From Acidobacteriota bacterium (GTDB lineage: Bacteria; Acidobacteriota; Terriglobia; Terriglobales; Acidobacteriaceae), in NCBI GenBank assembly GCA_013289685.1, contig JABCZL010000004.1, positions 1 through 64,000 of the forward strand: DNA of 64,000 nt, read 5' to 3'. Under the pieces are notes generated by a model, which was not told the origin of the DNA, did no database searches, and worked only from the letters and a program-made list of their open reading frames with translations. The number at the start of each line of letters is the position of its first letter. The first letter of the stretch is position 1. The translations under genes were made by a program, and so were the position numbers. Of the stretch, positions 18,763-27,165 are shown in pieces.

Positions 18763-18908
18763 AGTAGATGCAGGACAAGGACTTGAGATATCCGGGAGGA
18801 CATCGGGCCGGCAAATTGAAGTCCGCTTTTGCACTGTCGGCACTCGCACTCTGTGCCGGGCGTGTTCCGCGCAAGTCCCATTCACGGGTGTGTCCTTACC
18901 AGACCGTT

Positions 18909-18954
18909 TATAATCTTGTGTTTCGGCACTCTGCCGCATTCTCACTGCTAAGGA
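18909..18954 (+). promoter_or_regulatory. aspS -10 box and ribosome-binding site
   Basis: A perfect TATAAT at 18909-18914 lies 46 bases before aspS; no good -35 is seen at 16-18 bases. AAGGA at 18950-18954 sits six bases before a TTG codon and decides the TTG start at 18961. Confidence 0.6.
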
Positions 18955-18960
18955 CACACC

Positions 18961-20820
18961 TTGCTCGATTTCTTAGGAGACTTACGACGAACTCATATGT
19001 GTGGGACGCTGCGCGCGTCCGACGCCGGCAAAAAAGCCGTGCTCATGGGATGGGTCAACAAGCGGCGTGACCACGGCAGCCTGCTCTTCATCGATCTGCG
19101 CGACCGCACGGGCGTGACCCAGGTTGTGGTGAATGCCGATCGCGATGCGGCGATCCACGAAAAAGCTGGAACTCTGCGCAACGAATACGTCATCGCGGTG
19201 ACCGGCACAGTGAGGCTGCGCGATGCCAGCACCATCAACCCGAACATGCCAACGGGCGAAGTGGAATTGGTCGCGGAAGAGCTGCGCATTCTGAACGAGT
19301 CGAAACTGCCGCCGTTCCTGCCGTCGGACACCGCACTGACCAATGAAGAGACGCGCTTGAAATATCGCTACATCGATCTGCGGCGCGACGCGATGCAGTT
19401 CAACATCGAGACGCGGCACAAGGTGGCCAAGGCGATCCGCGATTATCTTTCGGACCAGGGATTCTTCGAGATCGAGACGCCCTTCATGACGCGCTCGACG
19501 CCCGAGGGCGCTCGCGATTATCTCGTCCCCAGCCGCGTGCAGCCGGGAACCTTCTACGCCTTGCCGCAATCGCCGCAGATGTTCAAACAGATCCTGATGA
19601 TCTCGGGCTTCGACAAATATTTTCAAATCGTGCGCTGCTTCCGCGACGAAGACCTCCGCGCCGACCGCCAGCCGGAGTTTACCCAAATCGATCTGGAGAT
19701 GTCCTATCCGCAGCCCGAAAGCGTTTGGGGAGTGGTCGAAGGATTTCTGACTGCGGCGTTCCAGGCTGCCGGCAGTGCGATCAAGACGCCGTTTCCACGC
19801 ATGGATTATGACGAGGCCATTCGCCTGTACGGCATCGACAAGCCGGACTTGCGTCTGCCGGCTTTCACCGACGTGCGCGAGTGCTTCACCGCCGAGAATC
19901 TGCAAGAACTGGCGATCAACGCGAACCTGCCGGTCATCGCGATCCGCACGCCCAAAGTCGGCGAGCTCTCGCGTAAAGAGCGCGACGACATCAAGCCGAT
20001 GTTCCACTCCAAAGGTGGAGCGAAGATTTTCGAGGATTTCAAACGGATCGGAAATAAGTATCCCGACGCTGCGGCGGCGATCGCCAAAAAGACCGCGATG
20101 CAGGACGGCGACGGTGATCTGATCGTGCTGGTGGCCGGTTCAGCCCAGGCCGGACCGCAGACCGCGATGCCCACTCACCGCAAGGTCACGCCTGCCGAGC
20201 TGGCGATTTACGCGTCAGCCGGACTGCTGCGGCTGGCGCTGGCACAGAAATACGCCGACCGGCACGGAATTTTCAAAAAGACGGGCGACCCGGCGAACGA
20301 TTTTCGCTTCCTGTGGGTCACGAATTTCCCCATGTTCGAGTGGGATGAAGGCGAGAAGCAGTGGATGGCGGCGCATCATCCCTTCACCTCGCCGCACGAA
20401 CAGGACATGACGTTGCTGGAAACCGGCGTGGACTCGGTCACCGATCCGCAGTCGACGGTGAGCGCGGTGCGGGCGCTGGCTTATGACGTCGTGCTCAACG
20501 GCACTGAACTAGGCTCGGGCTCGATTCGTATTCACCGCCAGGATATTCAAAGCAAAATCTTCCGCGCGCTCGGCATGACGGAAGAAGAAGCGAAATCGCG
20601 CTTTGGATTCTTTCTCGAAGCACTCGAGTACGGCACGCCTCCGCACGGCGGAATTGCCTTGGGCCTCGATCGCATCGTAATGATCCTGGCGGGAGCCGAG
20701 AGTCTGCGCGAAGTGATTCCGTTCCCCAAGACCGCACGTGCGGTAGATCTGATGTGCGACGCGCCAACGCCAGTCAGCGACCGCCAATTGCGCGAGTTAG
20801 GGATTGCTGTAAAAAAGTAG
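18961..20820 (+). CDS. aspS: Aspartate-tRNA ligase
   Basis: 619 residues. The TTG start is supported by AAGGA six bases upstream and by the typical N-terminus MLDFLGDLRRTHMCGTLRAS. An OB-fold anticodon-binding domain occupies residues 1-110 (VLMGWVNKRRDHGSLLFIDLRD). The class II catalytic core follows: motif 2 FRDEDLRADRQPEFTQIDLEMS, a bacterial GAD insertion domain (about 300-420), and motif 3 GGIALGLDRIVMILAG. Length and GAD insertion fit the bacterial type. Many Acidobacteriota use a non-discriminating AspRS together with GatCAB; that cannot be judged reliably from the sequence alone. Confidence 0.97.
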   Translation: MLDFLGDLRRTHMCGTLRASDAGKKAVLMGWVNKRRDHGSLLFIDLRDRTGVTQVVVNADRDAAIHEKAGTLRNEYVIAVTGTVRLRDASTINPNMPTGEVELVAEELRILNESKLPPFLPSDTALTNEETRLKYRYIDLRRDAMQFNIETRHKVAKAIRDYLSDQGFFEIETPFMTRSTPEGARDYLVPSRVQPGTFYALPQSPQMFKQILMISGFDKYFQIVRCFRDEDLRADRQPEFTQIDLEMSYPQPESVWGVVEGFLTAAFQAAGSAIKTPFPRMDYDEAIRLYGIDKPDLRLPAFTDVRECFTAENLQELAINANLPVIAIRTPKVGELSRKERDDIKPMFHSKGGAKIFEDFKRIGNKYPDAAAAIAKKTAMQDGDGDLIVLVAGSAQAGPQTAMPTHRKVTPAELAIYASAGLLRLALAQKYADRHGIFKKTGDPANDFRFLWVTNFPMFEWDEGEKQWMAAHHPFTSPHEQDMTLLETGVDSVTDPQSTVSAVRALAYDVVLNGTELGSGSIRIHRQDIQSKIFRALGMTEEEAKSRFGFFLEALEYGTPPHGGIALGLDRIVMILAGAESLREVIPFPKTARAVDLMCDAPTPVSDRQLRELGIAVKK

Positions 20821-20955
20821 GGCGGGCTGCCTGAAAAACGCGGCGAATGTTTTTGCCAGATGACGCCCCAATTTGAAACGGCTTTGCTCTCAGTTATACT
20901 AGTCTGCCTGCTGCGCACTGGCCGCGGCCATCTGCGGATACAGTCATCTACAAAC

Positions 20956-23025
20956 ATGCGAAAACCTATTCTGACTTTCTTGCTGCTGACTATATCTGCC
21001 TGTCTTGTTTCAACAGCAGTCCTACCTGCCATTGCCGCTCCTCAGCAATCCGACGCACCCGCCATCGTCGAGCAGGGCAAGTTCACCCTGCACAAATTCG
21101 AACAGCCGATCGGCCAGGAGACTTACGAGATCCGGCGCGACGGCGACTCCCTCGCGGTGAAAATGGATTTTAAGTTCACCGACCGCGGCACCCCGGTTCC
21201 TCTCTCGGCCACGTTTCGCTGCGCTGCGGACCTGACGCCGCAGGCTTTCGAAATCAAAGGGCAAACCGCGCGCCCGGTTTCAATCGACGAGGCCCTCACC
21301 ATCGAAGCCGGCAAAGTCCACTTCCGCACCCGCGACAAGCAGAGCGATCTCGCTTCGCCCTCCGGCCCGTTCTTCACCATCGCGGGTTACGCTCCCGCGA
21401 CCATGCAGATGCTGATGGTGCGCTACTGGGCCACGCACGGTTCGCCGGCGCAACTGGCGACCCTTCCCAGCGGCACGGTAAAAATCGAACCGCGCGGCCA
21501 GGACACAATTCACCTTACCGGAAAAGACGGCGCCAAAGACGAGAAGCTCGACCGCTACACCATCGAAGGCCTGATCTGGGGACGCGAGACTCTCTGGTTC
21601 GATGAGAATCGGAATCTGGTGGCCGCCATCTCAACCGACGCCGAATTCGACCACTTCGAAGCCATTCGCGACGGCTATGAGAGCGCGCTTGGCGATTTTG
21701 TGGGACGCGCCGGGGCCGACGGCATGAGCGCGTTGTCCGAAATTTCCAAAGGAATCTCAGGCAGCCGCGCGCCGACGCTGGCCATTGTGGGCGGCACGTT
21801 GATTGACGGCACGGGAGCAGCCCCGGTCTTGGACGCCGCAGTCGTGATTCACGACGGACGCATCGTCGCCGCCGGACCGCGATCGAAAGTTAAGATTCCC
21901 AAGGACGCGAACGTCGTGGACGCACACGGCAAAACAATCCTGCCCGGCCTCTGGGACATGCACGCGCATTTCGAGCAGGTCGAGTGGGGACCAATCTATC
22001 TGGCGGCGGGCGTAACCACCGTGCGCGATTGCGGCAACGAATTCGAATTCATCACGGCGGTACGCGACGCCATCGCACAGGGACGCGGTCTCGGCCCGCG
22101 GCTGCTGCTGGCGGGCATCGTCGACGGAACGGGCACCTACACCATCGGCGTGGAACGCGTCGACACGCCCGACCAGGCGCGCATGTGGACCGACCGCTAT
22201 CACGCGGCCGGCTTCCAGCAGATGAAGATTTACAGCTCCGTCAAGCTCGAAGAACTGAAAGCCGTCGCCGACGAAGCCCATCGTCTAGGCATGACTGTGA
22301 CCGGTCACATCCCGGAAGGACTGACCGCCTATCAAGCCATCGAAGCCGGACAGGACCAGATCAACCACATCGGCTACATCGCCGACATCATGAAAGCTCC
22401 GCTCCCCGAAAATGCCAGCCGCCTTGACCGCTTCAAAGCTGGAGCAAACATTGATTTGCAATCCCCGGAGGCACAGAAGGCGCTGGCGTTCCTGAAGGAT
22501 CATCACACTGTGGTCGATCCAACCATCGCGTTGATGGAGTTCTTCACCGCGACCACCGCCAAACCGCCTGCCAGCTTTGAACCCGGCGTCAACAAAGTCG
22601 CTCCCGAGCTCGCCGAACAACTCACCGATGTTGCTCCTCCCAATGATCGTTCCGAGATTGGCGAGAAAGTATTCGAAAAAGAATTGGCCATCATCGGAGC
22701 CCTGCATCGCGCAGGCATTCCGGTGGTCGCAGGCACCGACCAGACCGTGCCCGGGCACAGCCTTCATCGCGAAATCGAGTTGTACGTGCAGGCTGGATTC
22801 ACTCCCATGGAAGCGATCCAGGCCGCGACGATTGTGTCCGCCAGGGCGATGGGACTCGAGAAGGAATCCGGCACGGTCGAGAAAGGAAAGCGCGGCGACC
22901 TGATTCTGGTCAACGGCAATCCTCTGGAAAACATTCACAACATCCGCAACGTCGAATACGTGATCACCAACGGAACCATGTTCCACGCCGCGGAACTGTG
23001 GCAGAGCGTCGGATTCAAGCCGTAG
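20956..23025 (+). CDS. Secreted amidohydrolase family protein
   Basis: About 689 residues from the ATG at 20956, which gives a signal peptide (MRKPILTFLLLTISACLVSTAVLPAIAAPQ). The upstream ATG at 20860 would place a non-conserved segment in front. Residues 30-270 are a beta-rich domain with no family I can name. The amidohydrolase barrel begins LAIVGGTLIDGTGAAPVLDAAVVIHDGRIVAAG. Metal ligands are recognisable in DMHAHFEQVE (HxH), TVTGHIPEG (His), QDQINHIGYI (His) and VAGTDQTV (Asp). The end (EKGKRGDLILVNGNPLENI) is the family C-terminus. Imidazolonepropionase/prolidase-like members hydrolyse amide or cyclic amide bonds; the substrate is unknown. Confidence 0.88.
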   Translation: MRKPILTFLLLTISACLVSTAVLPAIAAPQQSDAPAIVEQGKFTLHKFEQPIGQETYEIRRDGDSLAVKMDFKFTDRGTPVPLSATFRCAADLTPQAFEIKGQTARPVSIDEALTIEAGKVHFRTRDKQSDLASPSGPFFTIAGYAPATMQMLMVRYWATHGSPAQLATLPSGTVKIEPRGQDTIHLTGKDGAKDEKLDRYTIEGLIWGRETLWFDENRNLVAAISTDAEFDHFEAIRDGYESALGDFVGRAGADGMSALSEISKGISGSRAPTLAIVGGTLIDGTGAAPVLDAAVVIHDGRIVAAGPRSKVKIPKDANVVDAHGKTILPGLWDMHAHFEQVEWGPIYLAAGVTTVRDCGNEFEFITAVRDAIAQGRGLGPRLLLAGIVDGTGTYTIGVERVDTPDQARMWTDRYHAAGFQQMKIYSSVKLEELKAVADEAHRLGMTVTGHIPEGLTAYQAIEAGQDQINHIGYIADIMKAPLPENASRLDRFKAGANIDLQSPEAQKALAFLKDHHTVVDPTIALMEFFTATTAKPPASFEPGVNKVAPELAEQLTDVAPPNDRSEIGEKVFEKELAIIGALHRAGIPVVAGTDQTVPGHSLHREIELYVQAGFTPMEAIQAATIVSARAMGLEKESGTVEKGKRGDLILVNGNPLENIHNIRNVEYVITNGTMFHAAELWQSVGFKP

Positions 23026-23039
23026 TTCAGGCGGAACCA

Positions 23040-23113
23040 CTGAGGTACCTCAGCGGCGTAAGCTGCATCTTCTCTTGTCACCCTTTCACAGCGCCAAGCG
23101 CTGCGCCACCCAA
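23040..23113. repeat. Family A-related repeat after the amidohydrolase gene
   Basis: ACCTCAGCGGCGTAAGCTGC, a spacer, then CAGCGCCAAGCGCTGCGCCA and CCCAAAGC. The second half is nearly identical to the repeat embedded in mutY (10323-10352). Confidence 0.75.
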
Positions 23114-23185
23114 AGCCTAGAAACAGCCAATGGATGAGGCGCTTTGATTTGAAACTTCCTCGGCCGCACTGCTAGTCTGCCTGCT

Positions 23186-24472
23186 ATGCCAGTCCCTTCG
23201 ACCAACCGCAAAAAAACCAAGAAGTCCCGCCAGAGTCCCAAATCCCCACTTCTCGCCAGGAACGCGGAAAATGGGGCACCCGTGCCGGCCCCGCACGGAA
23301 AGCATTTTCTCAGCGACAAAGTCGGGCACTTCACCGAGTCCGTCATTCGCGAAATGACGCGGCAGGCGCTGCTGCACAACGCCGTGAATCTGGCGCAGGG
23401 CTTCCCCGACTTCCCCGCTCCAGCCGAAATCAAACAGGCCGCGCAGCAGGCCGTTGCAGCCGACGTCAATCAGTACGCCATCACCTGGGGCGCAAAAAAT
23501 CTACGCAATGCAATCGCGCGGCAGGTGGGCGTTTGGCAGCGGATTACGGTCGATCCCGAAAAAGAAATCACGGTATGCTGCGGATCGACCGAGGCCATGA
23601 TCTCCACACTGCTCGCGGTCTGCAACGCCGGAGACGAAGTCGTCATCTTCGAGCCGTTCTACGAAAACTACGGGCCCGACTCGGTGTTGAGCGGAGCGAA
23701 ACCGAAGTTCGTAAAAATCCGTCCGCCAGCGGCCGACGGCGGCGAGTGGACGTTCGACGAAAAAGAATTACGCCGCGCCTTTGATAAGAACACCAAGGCG
23801 ATCGTCCTCAACACGCCCAACAACCCGACCGGCAAGGTTTTCACCCGCAGCGAACTCGAACTGATTCGCGACTTGTGCGTCGAGTTCGATGTGCTCGCCA
23901 TCACCGACGAAATCTACGAGCACATTCTCTACGAGGGGACAGAACACATTTCCATGGTGTCGCTAGACGGAATGCGCGAGCGCACGGTAACCATCAACGG
24001 CATGTCGAAGACCTACAGCGTCACGGGATGGCGCGTGGGATGGGCGGTTGCGCCCGAGAAGATTACGAACGCGATCCGCAAAGTGCACGATTTTCTGACG
24101 GTGGGTGCGCCCGCTCCGCTGCAGGAGGCCGGGGCCGCGGCGTTGAGCATGCCCACCGAATATTACGCGAAGCTGGCCGAGGGCTACCGCGTGCGGCGCG
24201 ATCATCTCATGCCGGCCCTGACCGCGGCTGGCTTCCAATGTTTCCGTCCGCGCGGGGCCTACTACGTGATGACCGACATTTCCGCGTTCGGATTCAAAGA
24301 CGATGTCTCGTTCGCGAAATATCTGGTCCAGGAAATTGGCGTGGCGTGCGTGCCCGGATCGAGTTTCTATCGCGACCCGCGCGATGGGGCAAAGCAGGTG
24401 CGTTTTGCGTTCTGCAAGAAGCCGGAAACGCTGGACGAAGCAGCCCGCCGGCTGGCGAAGCTGGCCCGGTGA
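23186..24472 (+). CDS. PLP-dependent class I/II aminotransferase with an in-frame repeat near the N-terminus
   Basis: 428 residues. The fold-type I pattern is clear: NLAQGFPDFPAP, LNTPNNPTGKVF, ITDEIYEHILYEG, the PLP-binding lysine in SKTYSVTGWRVGW, and RFAFCK near the end. It is closest to the kynurenine/methionine aminotransferase (YbdL/KAT-like) group, but substrate choice is uncertain. The first 40 residues are unusual: a Lys/Ser-rich leader, then KSPLLARNAENGAPVP, which is the translation of a dispersed palindromic repeat (23241-23282). The enzyme proper starts near HFLSDKVGHFTESVIREMTR, so an unmarked later start cannot be excluded. Confidence 0.9.
   Translation: MPVPSTNRKKTKKSRQSPKSPLLARNAENGAPVPAPHGKHFLSDKVGHFTESVIREMTRQALLHNAVNLAQGFPDFPAPAEIKQAAQQAVAADVNQYAITWGAKNLRNAIARQVGVWQRITVDPEKEITVCCGSTEAMISTLLAVCNAGDEVVIFEPFYENYGPDSVLSGAKPKFVKIRPPAADGGEWTFDEKELRRAFDKNTKAIVLNTPNNPTGKVFTRSELELIRDLCVEFDVLAITDEIYEHILYEGTEHISMVSLDGMRERTVTINGMSKTYSVTGWRVGWAVAPEKITNAIRKVHDFLTVGAPAPLQEAGAAALSMPTEYYAKLAEGYRVRRDHLMPALTAAGFQCFRPRGAYYVMTDISAFGFKDDVSFAKYLVQEIGVACVPGSSFYRDPRDGAKQVRFAFCKKPETLDEAARRLAKLAR
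23241..23282. repeat. Family B palindromic repeat inside an aminotransferase gene
   Basis: AATCCCCACTTCTCGCCAGG then AACGCGGAAAATGGGGCACC and CG. It matches the intergenic copies at 1671 and 60784 with a few substitutions and is read in frame as codons 19-32 of the aminotransferase gene. Confidence 0.85.
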
Positions 24473-24520
24473 TTTCGCCGCTGCACGCGGCAGGCAGTAC
24501 AGATGCTGCCAGCGGACAGC

Positions 24521-24549
24521 AGATTCCTCACTTCGTTCGGAATGACAAA
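24521..24549. repeat. Short family D repeat
   Basis: AGATTCCTCACTTCGTTCGG then AATGACAAA, between the convergent aminotransferase and sodC genes. It is related to the pieces at 55411 and 56098 (CTTCG...CTCAGAATGACA). Confidence 0.6.
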
Positions 24550-24564
24550 AATTTGTCTGATTTT

Positions 24565-25077
24565 CTACTTCGTAATCACCCCGCAGGCAACACGATCTCC
24601 CGAATTCCCTGACGGATCCGTTTTGTAGTCGTCCGCCTTGGCATGCACCACAACTGCGGCGCCGCTGCTCAAGAGCGAGTGCGGTCCGTCCTTGAGCGTG
24701 ACATCTCTGTCTTCGAGCCGCACCGAGGCCTTGCCATCGGCGCCGACCGTGAAATTCTTCATGTCGCCGGCATGGTGGCCGTCAGGGCTATCGAATCCGT
24801 GCTTCTTCCCCTCGGGATTGAAATGTCCGCCCGCCGATTTGAAGTCTGGTCCTTCGCACTTGGGAACCTGATGAAAGTGGATGGCATGTTCTCCAGGCGT
24901 CAGGTCGTGAAGTTTGAGTTCGAGTGCGACGCCCGGTCCTTCATCCCAGATGACGATATCGCCGACGGCTTTTCCCTGGCCATCTTTCACTTCAACTTTG
25001 GTCTTGGCCGCGCTCCTGGACGGCACCGCAACCAGCACGAGAAACAATCCGAGTGTGAGATAAGCAAGCCGCTTCAT
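24565..25077 (-). CDS. sodC: Superoxide dismutase [Cu-Zn]
   Basis: 170 residues with a signal peptide ([23 protein letters not shown]), hence periplasmic. Copper ligands HxH are in EHAIHFHQV, the bridging and zinc histidines are in [21 protein letters not shown], and the last copper histidine is in [19 protein letters not shown]. The disulfide cysteines (KCEGPDF, VACGVI) and the active-site arginine (GDRVACG) are also present, so every catalytic feature is intact. It dismutates superoxide outside the cytoplasm. Start at 25077, monocistronic and divergent from the zapB-like gene. Confidence 0.97.
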   Translation of the reverse strand: MKRLAYLTLGLFLVLVAVPSRSAAKTKVEVKDGQGKAVGDIVIWDEGPGVALELKLHDLTPGEHAIHFHQVPKCEGPDFKSAGGHFNPEGKKHGFDSPDGHHAGDMKNFTVGADGKASVRLEDRDVTLKDGPHSLLSSGAAVVVHAKADDYKTDPSGNSGDRVACGVITK

Positions 25078-25245
25078 AATTTAGATCCTCCTGGCGACTG
25101 GGAATTATAGCCAATCCGACCACGCCTGTGTGTCACGATGGGGCCAAACGATCGGACTGACTTGTTCACAATGATGTGGAGTATACTGCGAGGAAGTTCC
25201 AGGAAATCGGTCTTCCAGAAATCCTCGTAGGGGAAGAGTGCAATC

Positions 25246-25533
25246 ATGGCTTTGAATGCAGTTGAACAGGTGGCTGAGCAGGTTCCGGCGGACGATTTTC
25301 AGGCGCTCGAAGACAAGATTTATCGCACCATAGAGATGTACAAGTCGGCGCGGCAGGCCCAGGCTGTGGCCGAACGCGATGCCCAGCGCCTGCGGCAGCA
25401 AATGCAGGACCGCGAAGAGGAACTGGTCCGGCTGCGGCGGGAAGCGGTGCAGTTGAAAAAAGAACGCGAGGAGATTCGCGGCCGCGTCGAGAAGATGCTG
25501 CAACAGATCGAGTCGATTGCCGAGGCTAGTTAG
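25246..25533 (+). CDS. Small coiled-coil protein upstream of zapA (ZapB-like)
   Basis: 95 residues with GGGGAAGAG before the ATG. From residue 15 to the end it is one continuous coiled coil (ALEDKIYRTIEMYKSARQAQ through DREEELVRLRREAVQLKKER), with no membrane segment. Its size, coiled-coil content and position directly before zapA suggest a ZapB-type Z-ring-associated protein. Sequence identity to E. coli ZapB cannot be claimed; family assignment is by architecture and context. A gap of 75 bases separates it from zapA, so co-transcription is likely. Confidence 0.72.
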   Translation: MALNAVEQVAEQVPADDFQALEDKIYRTIEMYKSARQAQAVAERDAQRLRQQMQDREEELVRLRREAVQLKKEREEIRGRVEKMLQQIESIAEAS

Positions 25534-25608
25534 CGCACGGCTAAGCTGCGCTTTGCGCGGCCAGGAGAAGCAGCAAGCAGAAAATCACGTCCCCACGGAG
25601 AACAGTTT

Positions 25609-25944
25609 ATGGCAACGGCGACCAAGGACCAGATCGTAAAAGACGCGCAGAACGCCAGCGTGCGGGTGGAGATTTTCGACCAGGCGTACAACCTGCGCGG
25701 GTCCGATCCGGAATACATTCTGAAGCTCGCTGAGTACGTCGACTCCAAAATGCGCGCCGTGGCCGAGGCCACCAATACGATTGATACGGTGCGGCTGGCC
25801 GTACTGGCCGCGCTGAATATTGCGGACGAATATCATCTGCTCAAGAAAAAGCAGGATGGCGGGGCAACCGACTATCAGAAGCGCGCGCATCTATTAGCAG
25901 ATGCGCTGGATGAAGTGCTGGGCGAAAATCGCAAGGCGGGCTAG
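25609..25944 (+). CDS. zapA: Cell division protein ZapA
   Basis: 111 residues. VRVEIFDQAYNLRGSDPEYILKLAEYVDSKM is the ZapA globular head, and TIDTVRLAVLAALNIADEYHLLKKK is the start of the C-terminal coiled coil, at the expected length. ZapA binds and crosslinks FtsZ protofilaments. GGAGAA precedes the ATG. In many bacteria 6S RNA follows zapA; here a VWA-protein gene overlaps the zapA 3' end instead, and no 6S RNA is seen. Confidence 0.95.
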   Translation: MATATKDQIVKDAQNASVRVEIFDQAYNLRGSDPEYILKLAEYVDSKMRAVAEATNTIDTVRLAVLAALNIADEYHLLKKKQDGGATDYQKRAHLLADALDEVLGENRKAG

Positions 25945-26932
25945 CCTGCCCCACGCCGCAACACGCTTGCTGATTCTGGCGCTGCTCGGCGCCATCGCGC
26001 ATTCTCAAGACTCCACCCAAGAACCCACTCTCCGTTCCCAATCCAACGTTGTGCTGGTTCCCGCGCTGGTCAAAGACGCGCAAGGCGGAATCGTATACGG
26101 ACTGCTGGCCAAGGACTTCATCGTGGAAGACGATGGCGTACAGCAACCGGTGCGCCTCGACGAGACTCCCGAGGGGCAGCCCATCTCGCTGGTCGTGGCG
26201 ATTCAGCGCGGCCGCCGGGCCTACGCCGAGTTCCCTCGCATGCTAGGGTTGAAGTCGATGCTCGACCCGCTGTTCAGCCTGCGCACCGCCCGCGTGGCCG
26301 TCGTGGAGTTCGACAGCAAGGTTGACCTCATCAGGAACTTTACCCAGGACGCAAGCCTGGTCGAAGATGACCTGAGAGATCTGCAATCCGGAGATGACGG
26401 AGCCGTGATCCTGGACGCGGTGAACTACGCGGTAGGCCTGCTCAAGAAAGAACCGGAAGACCGGCTGCGCGTGCTGCTGCTGATCAGCGAGACCCGCGAC
26501 CACGGCAGCCACGCCAAGATTGACGACACTGTGGCGGCCATCGGTCAGAGCAATGCCGTCATGTACGCGCTGGCGTTTTCACCTGCACTCTCCAACATCC
26601 TCGACACCGGGCGCGGCACCAACAAGAATGAAGAGCACCCCACCATCGACTTCCTCGATCTCGCCTACCGGACGGCGCAGGCCATGCGGAAAAACGTACC
26701 CAGCACGGTCGCTGCCATGACGGGCGGCGAATACGAACTCTTCGCCACGCGCAAGAAATTCGAAGTGCGGATGAACGACTTCACCAATCATCTGCACAGC
26801 CGGTATCTATTGAGTTTCGCGCCCAAAAGTCCGCATCCCGGCCTGCACCAGATTCGAGTGCGCCTAAAAGATGCGGCGGTCGGAGCAGTGCTGGCGCGAA
26901 CCAGTTATTGGGCTGAGGGGACGACACAGTAG
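25901..26932 (+). CDS. Secreted VWFA-related protein, degenerate metal site
   Basis: 343 residues from the ATG at 25901, overlapping zapA by 44 bases. A TTG at 25967 downstream of the zapA stop would give a shorter signal peptide (LLILALLGAIAHSQ). The sequence matches the Acidobacteriota VWFA-related pattern: LRSQSNVVLVPALVKDAQGGIVYGLLAKDFIVEDDGVQQ, LLISETRDHGS, TGGEYELFATRKKFE and YLLSFAPKSPHPGLHQIRVRLK. The usual MIDAS stretch DxSxS is replaced by VVAIQRGRRAY, so metal-dependent binding is doubtful. Exported or periplasmic; function unknown. Confidence 0.82.
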   Translation: MRWMKCWAKIARRASLPHAATRLLILALLGAIAHSQDSTQEPTLRSQSNVVLVPALVKDAQGGIVYGLLAKDFIVEDDGVQQPVRLDETPEGQPISLVVAIQRGRRAYAEFPRMLGLKSMLDPLFSLRTARVAVVEFDSKVDLIRNFTQDASLVEDDLRDLQSGDDGAVILDAVNYAVGLLKKEPEDRLRVLLLISETRDHGSHAKIDDTVAAIGQSNAVMYALAFSPALSNILDTGRGTNKNEEHPTIDFLDLAYRTAQAMRKNVPSTVAAMTGGEYELFATRKKFEVRMNDFTNHLHSRYLLSFAPKSPHPGLHQIRVRLKDAAVGAVLARTSYWAEGTTQ

Positions 26933-26941
26933 TTTCGCTGT

Positions 26942-27151
26942 CCTGTCATCCTGAGCGAAGTTTTCGTCCGCGAAAGCGGACGAAAACGCAGTCGAAGGAT
27001 CCCTACTACCCAAGCGGGTGACGACGATTCAAGGAGTTCTTCCGACGCAGCGCGGTGAAAACTCTCTCAGCCCCAATCCAGTCCATGTAGGGATCCTTCG
27101 ACTCCGGGACCGGTCCGCTTTCGCGAACCAGCCCCTACGCTCAGGACGACA
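26942..27151. repeat. Facing pair of family D repeats between convergent genes
   Basis: Copy 1 at 26942-27007 (CCTGTCATCCTGAGCGAAG ... GTCGAAGGATCCCTAC) faces an inverted copy at 27087-27151 (GTAGGGATCCTTCGACTC ... GCTCAGGACGAC). Each has its own internal stem (TTCGTCCGCGAAAGCGGACGAA in copy 1). They lie between the convergent VWA and histidine-kinase genes and could act as a transcription barrier, though no T-run is present. Confidence 0.8.
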
Positions 27152-27165
27152 CGTAAGCCACAAGC

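Noticed and set aside
25945..26200. 6S RNA after zapA
   Set aside because: The region is covered by the VWA coding sequence and no 6S-like long hairpin with central bubble is seen.
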